64,000 nt of DNA from positions 5,048,501 to 5,112,500 of the forward strand of contig NZ_CP123990.1 of NCBI RefSeq assembly GCF_029919115.1, in the 5' to 3' direction. The stretch is from Variovorax paradoxus (GTDB lineage Bacteria; Pseudomonadota; Gammaproteobacteria; Burkholderiales; Burkholderiaceae_C). The stretch's first letter is position 1. Every line of letters starts with the position of its first letter. Of this stretch, positions 22,791 to 34,039 are shown piece by piece. The position numbers and the translations under genes were made by a program. The notes beneath the pieces were generated by a model. It was not told the origin of the DNA. It was given only the letters and a program-made list of their open reading frames with translations, and made no database searches.

Positions 22791-22828
22791 GTGGCGCAAT
22801 TTGCAACCATTGTGGCGCCAATTGCGGC
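22791..22828. promoter_or_regulatory. Candidate AraC operator upstream of isovaleryl-CoA dehydrogenase
   Basis: Two overlapping direct-repeat patterns have the same 21-bp period: GTGGCGCAATTTG (22791) with GTGGCGCCAATTG (22812), and TTTGCAAC (22800) with ATTGCGGC (22821). A 21-bp step puts half-sites on one DNA face, as in known AraC-family operators. The TTGCAAC half-site recurs with the same spacing upstream of HMG-CoA lyase. Confidence 0.5.
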
Positions 22829-22913
22829 GCGGCGAGGCGTAAGCTGCGTTCTTCCAAGCGCCAATCCGCGTGGGTAGCTCTGCGCGCCGACCCCCTCAGA
22901 GGAGACAACACAC

Positions 22914-24086
22914 ATGCACGATCCCGGCCTGAACTTCGACCTGGGCGAGGACATCGACTCGCTGCGCAGCGCCATCCAGGACTTTGCCGCGAACGAAATC
23001 GCGCCGCGCGCCGCCGACATCGACCGCGACAACCTGTTTCCGCACGACCTGTGGCAGAAGCTCGGCGAGCTCGGCCTGCACGGCATGACGGTGAAAGAAG
23101 AGTTTGGCGGCACCGAGCTGGGCTACCTGGCGCACATCGTGGCCATGGAAGAAGTCTCGCGCGCCTCGGCCTCGGTGGGCCTTTCTTACGGCGCGCACTC
23201 CAACCTGTGCGTGAACCAGATCCACCGCAACGGCAGCGACGCGCAAAAGAAAAAGTACCTGCCCAAGCTGGTGAGCGGCGAGCATGTGGGCGCGCTGGCC
23301 ATGAGCGAGCCCAACGCCGGCTCCGACGTGGTGAGCATGAAGCTCAAGGCCGAGAAGAAGAACGGCTACTACGTGCTCAACGGCGGCAAGATGTGGATCA
23401 CCAACGGCGGCGACGCCGACACGCTGGTCATCTACGCCAAGACCGAGCCCGAAATGGGGGCGCGCGGCATGACGGCCTTCATCGTCGAGAAAAGCTTCAA
23501 GGGCTTTTCGGCCGGCAGCAAGCTCGACAAGCTCGGCATGCGCGGCTCCAATACTTATCCGCTGTTCTTCGACAACTGCGAAGTGCCGGAAGAAAACGTG
23601 CTCGGCGGCGAAGGCATGGGCGCCAAGGTGCTGATGAGCGGGCTCGACTACGAACGCGCCGTGCTCTCGGGCGGCCCGCTGGGCATCATGGCCGCATGCA
23701 TGGACGCGGTGCTGCCTTTCATCCACGAGCGCAAGCAGTTCGGCCAGAGCATCGGCGAGTTCCAGCTCATGCAGGGCAAGCTGGCGGACATGTATTCGAC
23801 GTGGCAGGCCACGCGCGCCTATGTGTACGCCGTGGGCAAGGCCTGCGACCGCAACGACCATGCGCGCACATTCCGCAAGGACGCGGCCGGCGCCATTCTT
23901 TATTCGGCCGAGAAGGCGACATGGATGGCCGGAGAGGCGATCCAGGCGCTGGGTGGGGTGGGGTACACCAAGGAGTTTCCGGTCGAGCGGCTGTGGCGCG
24001 ATGCCAAGCTGTATGAGATTGGCGCGGGGACGAGCGAGATCCGAAGAATGTTGATCGGGCGCGAGCTGTTTGCGGAAACCGCCTAG
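22914..24086 (+). CDS. liuA: Isovaleryl-CoA dehydrogenase
   Basis: A 390-residue flavoprotein that oxidises isovaleryl-CoA to 3-methylcrotonyl-CoA in leucine degradation and passes electrons to ETF. The identifying feature is the catalytic Glu on helix G: Glu247 in [16 protein letters not shown], equivalent to Glu254 of human IVD. The C-terminal segment reads [19 protein letters not shown], with Ala where straight-chain enzymes have their catalytic Glu. AGAGGAG precedes the ATG. It is the first gene of the leucine cluster and is divergent from the AraC regulator. Confidence 0.95.
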   Translation: MHDPGLNFDLGEDIDSLRSAIQDFAANEIAPRAADIDRDNLFPHDLWQKLGELGLHGMTVKEEFGGTELGYLAHIVAMEEVSRASASVGLSYGAHSNLCVNQIHRNGSDAQKKKYLPKLVSGEHVGALAMSEPNAGSDVVSMKLKAEKKNGYYVLNGGKMWITNGGDADTLVIYAKTEPEMGARGMTAFIVEKSFKGFSAGSKLDKLGMRGSNTYPLFFDNCEVPEENVLGGEGMGAKVLMSGLDYERAVLSGGPLGIMAACMDAVLPFIHERKQFGQSIGEFQLMQGKLADMYSTWQATRAYVYAVGKACDRNDHARTFRKDAAGAILYSAEKATWMAGEAIQALGGVGYTKEFPVERLWRDAKLYEIGAGTSEIRRMLIGRELFAETA

Positions 24087-24095
24087 GATGTTTTT

Positions 24096-24215
24096 CTCCC
24101 TCCCCCTCTGGGGGAGGGCAGGGGTGGGGGCAAGCGGCGTTCGATGAAGCACTGCACCGAACAAGCGCCGCTCGCCCCCATCCCAACCTTCCCCCAGAGG
24201 GGGAAGGAGCAAGAC
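24096..24215 (+). repeat. Palindromic element (CTCCCTCCCC family), copy 1
   Basis: A 120-bp unit between liuA and the synthetase gene. Its left end has CTCCCTCCCC-GGGGGAGGG-GGGGTGGGGG and its right end has CCCCCATCCC and CTTCCCCC-GGGGGAAGGAGCAAGAC, so each end is itself a hairpin and the two ends are complementary. Copies 2 and 3 lie at 35070-35177 and inside uvrA. Confidence 0.9.
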
Positions 24216-24236
24216 CAGACGGAGACAAGGAAGGAC

Positions 24237-27541
<3,305 letters not shown>

Positions 27542-27597
27542 CCATGGCACGGCTTTCTTTCGCTTCGGGTGGATATCGGCGTCGCCTTTCGGGGGGC

Positions 27598-27678
27598 GCA
27601 CCCGCCGACGGGGTACCTTTCTCCGCGAATGTCCCCCGGCCTGCGGCCTCCTCCCCCTCCTCCTTTATTTCGCTGCGC
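27598..27678 (-). repeat. Dispersed AAATAAAGGAGGAGG repeat, inverted copy
   Basis: This is the reverse complement of the unit at 27811-27890. It is nearly full length, with a changed centre (GGCCTGCGGCC in place of the GGGGCGCAGCCCC hairpin), which suggests independent decay of the middle. Confidence 0.88.
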
Positions 27679-27770
27679 AAGGCACCCCATCGACGTGTGC
27701 GTGATGAACGTCGGTCGTTGATCGGCTGTACACCAGCAGCGTGCCCAAGTGCACAGGGCATCGGGTGCTC

Positions 27771-27890
27771 CGCGCAGCGAAATAAAGGAGGAGGGCTGGC
27801 GGGGTGCCTTGCGCAGCGAAATAAAGGAGGAGGGGCGCAGCCCCGGGGGACATTCGCGGAGAGGAGTACCCGGTGGCCTTTGCACACGCC
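27771..27890 (+). repeat. Dispersed AAATAAAGGAGGAGG repeat, truncated plus full copy
   Basis: A truncated unit (27771-27795, only GCGCAGCGAAATAAAGGAGG and a few bases more) is followed by a full unit at 27811-27890. The full unit differs from the 21619-21697 copy at only a handful of positions over ~80 bases. It ends 36 bases before the hydratase ATG. Confidence 0.9.
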
Positions 27891-27926
27891 ATGGAAAAAA
27901 CGCGCACCACGCCACGGATCACATAA

Positions 27927-28718
27927 ATGACCTTCACCAAACTGAAACTGGAAGTCCAGGACACAGTAGCGCGCATCTGGCTGGACCAGCCCGACGCACG
28001 CAATGCCTTCGACGACATCGTCATCGCCGAGCTGACCCAGGCCTTCACCGAAGCAGGCGCCCAGCCGCAGGTCAAGGCCATCGTGCTCGGCGCGAACGGC
28101 CCGGCCTTCTGCGCCGGAGCGAATCTCAACTGGATGCGCCGCATGGCCGACTACACCCGCGACGAGAACATCGCCGACGCGGGCAAGCTGGCCACCATGC
28201 TGCGCACCATTGCCGAATGTCCCAAGCCCACCATTGCGCGCGTGCAGGGCGATGTGTACGCCGGTGGCATGGGCCTGGTGGCGGCCTGCGACATGGCGGT
28301 GAGCGTCGACACAGCCTGGTACTGCCTGAGCGAAGTGAAGATCGGTCTTGTGCCGGCAACCATCAGCCCCTATGTGCTGCGCGCCATGGGCACACGCGCA
28401 TCGCAGCGCTACTTTCTTACGGCCGAGCGCTTCACCGCCGCCGAGGCGCACCGCATCGGCTTCGTGCATGAAGTGGTCGCGGGCGCCGACGCGCTCGATG
28501 CCAAGGTCGATGAACTGGTGAAGGCGCTCACCAGTGCCAGCCCGGCCGCGGTGCGCGCCTGCAAGCAGTTGATCGCAGATGTGGACGGACGCGAGATCGA
28601 CGATGCGCTGATTGCCAAGACCGTCGAGGGCATTGCCGACATCCGCGCGAGCGACGAAGGCCGCGAAGGCGTGCAGGCCTTCCTGCAGAAGCGCAAGCCG
28701 TCCTGGCTCGGCCGCTGA
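27927..28718 (+). CDS. liuC: Enoyl-CoA hydratase, probable methylglutaconyl-CoA hydratase
   Basis: A 263-residue crotonase-fold enzyme that should hydrate 3-methylglutaconyl-CoA to HMG-CoA. The oxyanion-hole segments are FCAGANLNWM at 61-70 and the GDVYAGGMGLVAACD stretch. The catalytic Glu is in LSEVKIGLVPATISPYV, the form found in LiuC proteins. It lies between the two methylcrotonyl-CoA carboxylase subunits, which supports the assignment. No strong SD is seen before the ATG; the gene starts just after the repeat array. Confidence 0.9.
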   Translation: MTFTKLKLEVQDTVARIWLDQPDARNAFDDIVIAELTQAFTEAGAQPQVKAIVLGANGPAFCAGANLNWMRRMADYTRDENIADAGKLATMLRTIAECPKPTIARVQGDVYAGGMGLVAACDMAVSVDTAWYCLSEVKIGLVPATISPYVLRAMGTRASQRYFLTAERFTAAEAHRIGFVHEVVAGADALDAKVDELVKALTSASPAAVRACKQLIADVDGREIDDALIAKTVEGIADIRASDEGREGVQAFLQKRKPSWLGR

Positions 28719-28727
28719 GTGCACGCC

Positions 28728-29399
28728 ATGAACGCGCTCGACATGCCCCAACTGCTTGCCCTGGCCGCTGCGGTCGGCTGGGCCAGCGGCGTGCGGCTGT
28801 ACCTGGTCGTGCTGCTCACGGGGTTGGCCGGCTACTTCGGCTGGGTGCCTCTGCCCGGCGGACTGCAGATGCTTGCGCATCCGGTCGTCATTGCGGCCAG
28901 CGGCTTCATGGTGTTCATCGAGTTCTTCGCCGACAAGATTCCCGGCCTCGATTCGCTCTGGGACGTGGTGCACACCGCCATCCGCATTCCGGCCGGCGCG
29001 GCGCTCGCGGCCAGCGTGTTCGGCGCCGACCATGGCGCGATGGCCGTGGTTGCGGCGCTGCTCGGCGGCGGCTTTGCGGCCACCGCGCATGCCGCCAAGG
29101 CCACCACGCGCGCGGCCATCAATACATCGCCCGAGCCGTTCTCCAACGTAGGCGCTTCGCTGGTCGAAGACAGCATGGTGCCCGCCGGCTTGTGGCTGGC
29201 GGTGGCGCATCCGCTGGTCTTCCTGGTGCTTTTCGTGCTGGTGCTTGTGCTCAGCGCGTGGCTCATCCGCAAGAGCTGGCGCTTTCTGAGGGCACTGTTC
29301 AGCCGCGTTGCGCGCATCTTCAGCGGCCGACCCGATCCGGGCGTCGTCCCTGCATTTCAACTGAAAAAGAATCCTCCGGGAGACACTCCGAATGTTTAA
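28728..29399 (+). CDS. DUF4126 membrane protein
   Basis: A 223-residue integral membrane protein of the DUF4126 family. Five to six hydrophobic segments are visible, with GWASGVRLYLVVLLTGLAGYFGWVPLP at the start and FIEFFADKIPGLDSLWD as a conserved loop; the C-terminus is basic. No function is established. A GTG 9 bases upstream, right after the hydratase stop, is an alternative start. It overlaps the biotin carboxylase subunit gene by 8 bases, so it is made within the leucine operon although nothing links it to that pathway chemically. Confidence 0.82.
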   Translation: MNALDMPQLLALAAAVGWASGVRLYLVVLLTGLAGYFGWVPLPGGLQMLAHPVVIAASGFMVFIEFFADKIPGLDSLWDVVHTAIRIPAGAALAASVFGADHGAMAVVAALLGGGFAATAHAAKATTRAAINTSPEPFSNVGASLVEDSMVPAGLWLAVAHPLVFLVLFVLVLVLSAWLIRKSWRFLRALFSRVARIFSGRPDPGVVPAFQLKKNPPGDTPNV

Positions 29400-31395
29400 G
29401 AAGATCCTGATCGCCAACCGAGGCGAGATTGCCTGCCGTGTTGCAGCGACTGCCCGCCGCATGGCGATCCGCACCGTGGCCGTGTACTCCGACGCCGACG
29501 CGCATGCCAACCACGTACGCGCCTGCGATGAGTCCGTGCACCTGGGCGGCAGTGCACCGAAAGACAGCTATCTGCGCTGGCAGAAGATCCTCGAAGCCGC
29601 CAAGGCCACGGGCGCCGAAGCCGTGCATCCGGGCTACGGCTTCCTGAGCGAGAACGAAGAATTCGCGCAGGCCTGCGCCGACGCAGGGCTCGTCTTCATC
29701 GGCCCGCCGCCCTCGGCGATCAAGGCGATGGGCCTGAAGGCCGAGTCGAAGCAGCTGATGGAAAAAGCCGGCGTGCCGCTGGTGCCCGGCTACCACGGCC
29801 ACGACCAGGACCCGGCGCTGCTGCAGCGCGAGGCCGACCGCATCGGCTACCCGGTGCTCATCAAGGCGAGCGCGGGCGGCGGCGGCAAGGGCATGCGCGC
29901 GGTCGACAAGGCGGAAGACTTTGCGGCGGCGCTCGCTTCGTGCCAGCGCGAGGCGATCAACAGCTTCGGCGACGATGCGGTGCTGATCGAAAAGTACGTG
30001 CAACGCCCGCGCCACATCGAGATTCAGGTGTTCGGCGACACCCACGGCAACTACGTCTACCTGTTCGAGCGTGATTGCTCGGTGCAGCGCCGGCACCAGA
30101 AGGTGCTCGAGGAAGCGCCCGCCCCCGGCATGACTGAAGCCATGCGCAAGCAGATGGGCGAGGCCGCCGTGGCTGCGGCGCGCGCCGTCAGCTACGTAGG
30201 CGCTGGCACCGTCGAATTCATCGTCGAGCAGCGCGAAGGCGGCGAGATGAACTTCTTCTTCATGGAGATGAACACGCGCCTGCAGGTGGAGCACCCGGTG
30301 ACCGAGGCCATCACGAGCCTCGATCTGGTGGAGTGGCAACTGCGCGTGGCGTCGGGCGAGCCGCTGCCCGCAAAGCAGCAGGAGTTGCAGATTCACGGCC
30401 ATGCCATCGAGGCGCGCATCTGCGCCGAGAACCCCGACAACAGCTTCCTGCCCGCCACCGGCACATTGCGCGTGTACCGCAAGCCGCAGGCCACGGCTTT
30501 CCAGCGCAGCCGCGTGCGCATCGACGACGGCGTGCGCGAGGGCGGCGAGATATCGCCGTTCTACGACTCGATGATTGCCAAGCTCATCGTGCACGGCAGC
30601 ACGCGCGACGAGGCTTTGGCGCGGCTCGATGCGGCGCTGGCGCAGGTACAGATCGTCGGCGTTTCGACCAACGTGCAGTTCCTGCGCGGCATCTTGGCGA
30701 CCGAATCGTTCTCGAAGGCGAACCTCGACACTGCGCTGATCGAGCGCGAGCGCACCGTGCTGTTCGACCGCGAGGCACTGGGGCTGCCGCTGGCCGCTGC
30801 CGCCGCCATCACCCGCACGCTGATCACCGAACGTCCGGCCGGTACCCCCGACCCGTTCGAGCGTCGCGACGGCTGGCGCGCGATGGGCGAGTACCGCCGC
30901 CACTTCGACTTCGAATTCCGCGGTGCCGAGCAGACCGCCTTGCTGACCTACAAGCGAGACGGAAGCCTGTGGCTCGAAGCCGGCGGCGTGCAAGGCCCGC
31001 TGGTCGTGGGCCAGTTCCCGACGGGCGAGTTCGAAGTCGAGTTCGCGGGCACGCGGCAGACGCTCGATGTGCATCTGGACGGTGCCACGGCCCATGTGTT
31101 CGCGTCGAAGGGCGCGACCAGGATCACGGCCGTCGACCGGCTGGCCCATGCCGGCGACACCCATGCCGAAGGCGGCCGGCTCACTGCGCCGATGCCCGGC
31201 AAGGTCGTGTCGTTCGCGGTCAAGGCCGGCGACAAGGTCAGCCGCGGCCAGCCGCTCGCGGTGATGGAAGCCATGAAGATGGAGCACACCATCGCCGCGC
31301 CGGCCGACGGCACCGTGGAAGAACTGATGTTCTCGCCCGGCGAGCAGGTGGCCGAAGGCGACGAGTTGTTGCGAATGGCCGCGGCGGCGGCTTGA
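29392..31395 (+). CDS. liuD: Methylcrotonyl-CoA carboxylase, biotin (alpha) subunit
   Basis: A 667-residue subunit that carboxylates its own biotin with ATP and bicarbonate. The biotin carboxylase domain starts MFKKILIANRGEIACRV, with the ATP-grasp glycine loop KASAGGGGKGMR and the EMNTRLQVEHPVTE segment. The C-terminal biotinyl domain has K629 in VMEAMKMEH. The length equals other MCC alpha subunits. Translation is coupled to DUF4126 by the 8-base overlap. It pairs with liuB upstream. Confidence 0.95.
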   Translation: MFKKILIANRGEIACRVAATARRMAIRTVAVYSDADAHANHVRACDESVHLGGSAPKDSYLRWQKILEAAKATGAEAVHPGYGFLSENEEFAQACADAGLVFIGPPPSAIKAMGLKAESKQLMEKAGVPLVPGYHGHDQDPALLQREADRIGYPVLIKASAGGGGKGMRAVDKAEDFAAALASCQREAINSFGDDAVLIEKYVQRPRHIEIQVFGDTHGNYVYLFERDCSVQRRHQKVLEEAPAPGMTEAMRKQMGEAAVAAARAVSYVGAGTVEFIVEQREGGEMNFFFMEMNTRLQVEHPVTEAITSLDLVEWQLRVASGEPLPAKQQELQIHGHAIEARICAENPDNSFLPATGTLRVYRKPQATAFQRSRVRIDDGVREGGEISPFYDSMIAKLIVHGSTRDEALARLDAALAQVQIVGVSTNVQFLRGILATESFSKANLDTALIERERTVLFDREALGLPLAAAAAITRTLITERPAGTPDPFERRDGWRAMGEYRRHFDFEFRGAEQTALLTYKRDGSLWLEAGGVQGPLVVGQFPTGEFEVEFAGTRQTLDVHLDGATAHVFASKGATRITAVDRLAHAGDTHAEGGRLTAPMPGKVVSFAVKAGDKVSRGQPLAVMEAMKMEHTIAAPADGTVEELMFSPGEQVAEGDELLRMAAAAA

Positions 31396-31396
31396 G

Positions 31397-31711
31397 TCAG
31401 CCCACCACCACTTCGCTGATCTGCATCACAGGCGCGATATCCGTATAGTTCCTGATGTCGCCGAGGATCTCCTTGGCGTGCGGGCCGAAGGCCGCCTGGA
31501 AAGCTTCGGTCGATTCGCAGAACACGTGGCACATGCCGACATAGGCCGGCGGCGTACCGGGTGCGCCGCCCGCCAGGCCCTTGTCGATGGTGTACGACTT
31601 GCAGGCGTCTCCCATGCGGGCCTTCAGAAGCGGCATGTGCGTGTCGCGGTAGTAGGCGTGGTCGAACCGGGCGTCCTCTGTGTAGGGGTACATCACGCTG
31701 ACTTTGATCAT
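31397..31711 (-). CDS. EthD-family small protein
   Basis: A 104-residue dimeric ferredoxin-fold protein of the EthD family: MIKVSVMYPYTEDARFDHAYYRDTHMPLLKARMG holds the family core with the conserved His-Met-Pro-Leu. The start at 31711 has AGGAG upstream; a longer frame exists but lacks family-like sequence. EthD proteins accompany oxygenases or act as small enoyl-type isomerases; none of that can be decided here. It is convergent with liuD, with one base between stops. Confidence 0.82.
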   Translation of the reverse strand: MIKVSVMYPYTEDARFDHAYYRDTHMPLLKARMGDACKSYTIDKGLAGGAPGTPPAYVGMCHVFCESTEAFQAAFGPHAKEILGDIRNYTDIAPVMQISEVVVG

Positions 31712-31856
31712 TGCTTCGGTCTCCTGGTGTTTCGATGTCTTCGGTGGTCGCGCACCAGCATAGAAGAAGGCCAGGGGCGCCACAAGCGGCCATTGGTATG
31801 GGCCGGCATGCGGCCGAGGGGCCGGCCCCCTCTAACGGCCCCTCTAAGATTGGGCC

Positions 31857-32777
31857 ATGAAAATCATCGTCTCCCTCACCGACAACCGCCCCGAACCGTG
31901 GATCGAAGGCCTCAAGGCCGAGCTGCCTGAAGCGCAGATCGAGACCTGGCAGCCGGGTGCTGCCCAAGCCGACCATGCCGTGGTGTGGGCGCCGCCGCAG
32001 CAACTGCTCGACGAACAACCCCAGCTGCGTGGCCTCTTCAACATCGGCGCGGGTGTGGATGCGCTGCTCAAGCTGAAGGTGCCGGCGCAGACGCGCATCG
32101 TGCGGCTCGACGATGCCGGCATGTCGGTGCAGATGGCCGAGTACGTGTGCCACACGCTGATCCGGCACTTCCGCGAATTCGACGTCTACGAAGCCGATGC
32201 GCGCGAAGGGCGCTGGAGCTACCGCAAGCCGCGGCTGCGGCGCGACTTTCCGGTCGGCATCATGGGTCTGGGTGTGCTGGGTGAAAGAGTTGCCAAGGCC
32301 GTGGCGCAGTTCGAGTTTCCGGTGCTGGGCTGGAGCCGTTCGCCCAAGGCCATCGACGGCGTGAAGGTGTTCAGCGGCGAGGCGCAGTTCGACGAGTTCC
32401 TGTCGTCCACGCGCGTGCTGGTCAACCTGCTGCCGCTGACCGATGCCACGCGCGGCATTCTCAACCGCAACACGCTCGGCAAGCTGCGGCCGGGCGGCTA
32501 TCTCATCAGCATCGCGCGCGGTGCGCACCTGGTCGAAGACGACCTGATCCCGATGCTCGACGCGGGCCAGCTGGCGGGCGCCACGCTCGATGTGTTCCAG
32601 GTCGAGCCGCTGCCGGCCGACCATGCCTTCTGGCGCCATCCGAAGATCACGGTGACGCCGCATGGCTCGGCGCGCACGCTGCGTGAGGAATCCATCGCCC
32701 AGATCGCCGGAAAGATCCGCGCGATGGAGCAGGGCCTGCCGGTCAGCGGCGTGGTCGATCCCGTTCGGGGCTACTGA
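31857..32777 (+). CDS. ghrA: Glyoxylate/hydroxypyruvate reductase A-like dehydrogenase
   Basis: A 306-residue D-2-hydroxyacid dehydrogenase of the GhrA type, reducing glyoxylate or hydroxypyruvate with NAD(P)H. The Rossmann motif is VGIMGLGVLGERVAK; the catalytic Arg is in SIARGAHLVEDDL, Glu in DVFQVEPLPADHAFW, and His in VTPHGSARTL, as in GhrA. The gene stands alone, transcribed towards the IclR gene. The upstream 60 bases are GC-palindromic (GGGGCCGGCCCC at 31818-31829). Confidence 0.88.
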   Translation: MKIIVSLTDNRPEPWIEGLKAELPEAQIETWQPGAAQADHAVVWAPPQQLLDEQPQLRGLFNIGAGVDALLKLKVPAQTRIVRLDDAGMSVQMAEYVCHTLIRHFREFDVYEADAREGRWSYRKPRLRRDFPVGIMGLGVLGERVAKAVAQFEFPVLGWSRSPKAIDGVKVFSGEAQFDEFLSSTRVLVNLLPLTDATRGILNRNTLGKLRPGGYLISIARGAHLVEDDLIPMLDAGQLAGATLDVFQVEPLPADHAFWRHPKITVTPHGSARTLREESIAQIAGKIRAMEQGLPVSGVVDPVRGY

Positions 32778-32858
32778 CCGACTGCGTTCGCCGCCCGCCA
32801 GAAGTGGCGGCAATCCGGCGAAAGGAGGGGCAGGCAGGGCAAACCCCGACGCGATTGT

Positions 32859-32896
32859 TTTTCACATACGAGAAAATTCCTTCATGGTTGTGAAAA
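32859..32896. promoter_or_regulatory. Inverted repeat over the IclR gene start
   Basis: TTTTCACA (32859-32866) and TGTGAAAA (32889-32896) are perfect 8-bp inverted arms flanking the ATG at 32884, within the only AT-rich stretch locally. This suggests an autoregulatory operator. Confidence 0.45.
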
Positions 32897-33621
32897 CTGC
32901 TTTTCGCGTGATCGAGATCGTCGAGCTCTTCGCCCGGGAGAAGCAGCCGCTGGCGCTGTCCGAAATGGCGCGCCTGCTCGAAATGCCCGTGTCCAGTTGC
33001 CTCGGGCTGATCCGCACGCTCGAAGAGCAGGGCTACATGTACGAAACCGGGCGGCGCCAGGGCTACTACCCCACCGGCCGGCTGCTCGCCATGGCGCAGA
33101 TCATCGCGGCGCACGACCCGGTGCTCGACCGCGTGCGGCCTGCGCTCGAAGAACTGCGCGACGGCGCGCGCGAAACCGTGCTGTTCGGCAAGTTCCGCGA
33201 CCCGAACACGGTCGTCTACCTGGAGGTGCTCAGCGCGCCGCAGAGCATTCGCTATTCCGCCGAGTCGGGCGAAACCCGCCCGGCCTATGCCAACTCGATG
33301 GGCCGCGCGCTGCTGTCCACGCTCGCGCCCGAGGCGCGCCGCAAGCTGCTCGAAGCGACCCGGCTGCAGCCGCTGACCGATGCCACGCTGACCACCGCCG
33401 AAGCCATCGAACAAGAGCTCGAGCGCTCGCCCGCACGCGGCTGGTACGGCAACCTGGGCGAAAGCATTCCCGATCTGGTCGGCCTTGCATGGCCGCTGCG
33501 CATCGGCGGCGAGGCCTACGCCATCTCTGTGGCGGGCCCGCGCTACCGGCTGGAGCCCCGCATCGACGACGTGGCCGCCATGCTGCGCTCGGCCTGCCTG
33601 GCCATCGAACACAAAGGTTGA
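32884..33621 (+). CDS. IclR-family regulator
   Basis: A 245-residue IclR regulator with an N-terminal winged helix (RVIEIVELFAREKQPLALSEMARLLEMP) and a C-terminal effector domain (ETVLFGKFRDPNTVVYLEV; ANSMGRALLSTL). It heads a same-strand series of cupin, Bug receptor, CoA transferase and acyl-CoA dehydrogenase genes, so it probably controls the breakdown of the acid they handle. The inverted repeat around its own start hints at autoregulation. No clear SD is present. Confidence 0.9.
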   Translation: MVVKTAFRVIEIVELFAREKQPLALSEMARLLEMPVSSCLGLIRTLEEQGYMYETGRRQGYYPTGRLLAMAQIIAAHDPVLDRVRPALEELRDGARETVLFGKFRDPNTVVYLEVLSAPQSIRYSAESGETRPAYANSMGRALLSTLAPEARRKLLEATRLQPLTDATLTTAEAIEQELERSPARGWYGNLGESIPDLVGLAWPLRIGGEAYAISVAGPRYRLEPRIDDVAAMLRSACLAIEHKG

Positions 33622-33628
33622 AAAACAA

Positions 33629-34012
33629 ATGACCTCTCCACGCTACTTCGTCCGCGAAAGCGAGATTGACGGCTACCACCCGGCCAATCACACCGGCACG
33701 CTGAACAAGCGGCTCATCGGCCCCGAGACCGTCGGCGCGAAGCAGCTCGAGGTGCTGGTCGGGCATATCCGGAAGGGCAAGGGCGCGCTGCCCCACGCCC
33801 ACCCCGGCATCGAGCAGGTCTGCTACATGCTCGAAGGCCGCGCGGTGGCCGAAGTGGGCGGCCAGCGGCAAGAGCTGCACCCCGGCGACAGCTGCTTTTT
33901 CCCGGCCGACGCAATGCACACCTTCACGGTGGTGAGCGACGAGCCGGTGCGCGTGCTGGTCATCTACAGCCCGCCGTACGAGGAATTGCCGGAGCGCGTG
34001 ATCCGGCCCTGA
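33629..34012 (+). CDS. Small cupin protein
   Basis: A 127-residue single-domain cupin. The metal-binding motifs are PHAHPGIEQVCYMLEGRA (His, His, Glu) and PGDSCFFPADAMHTF (second His). It starts 7 bases after the IclR stop with AAAGG in front, so it is part of the same transcript. Cupins beside catabolic modules may be isomerases, dioxygenases or ligand sensors; which applies here is unknown. Confidence 0.85.
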   Translation: MTSPRYFVRESEIDGYHPANHTGTLNKRLIGPETVGAKQLEVLVGHIRKGKGALPHAHPGIEQVCYMLEGRAVAEVGGQRQELHPGDSCFFPADAMHTFTVVSDEPVRVLVIYSPPYEELPERVIRP

Positions 34013-34039
34013 CCGACAACAACCCCGGAGACAGACAAC

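Larger units (their letters stand above)
27542..27926. repeat. Gene-free gap with inverted and direct repeat copies
   Basis: There are 385 bases without a gene between liuB and liuC. An inverted copy of the AAATAAAGGAGGAGG repeat (27598-27678) faces a truncated copy (27771-27795) and a full copy (27811-27890). The facing copies make a perfect 35-bp inverted repeat (27654-27688 and 27801-27835). The gap splits what would otherwise be a continuous catabolic operon. Confidence 0.88.
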
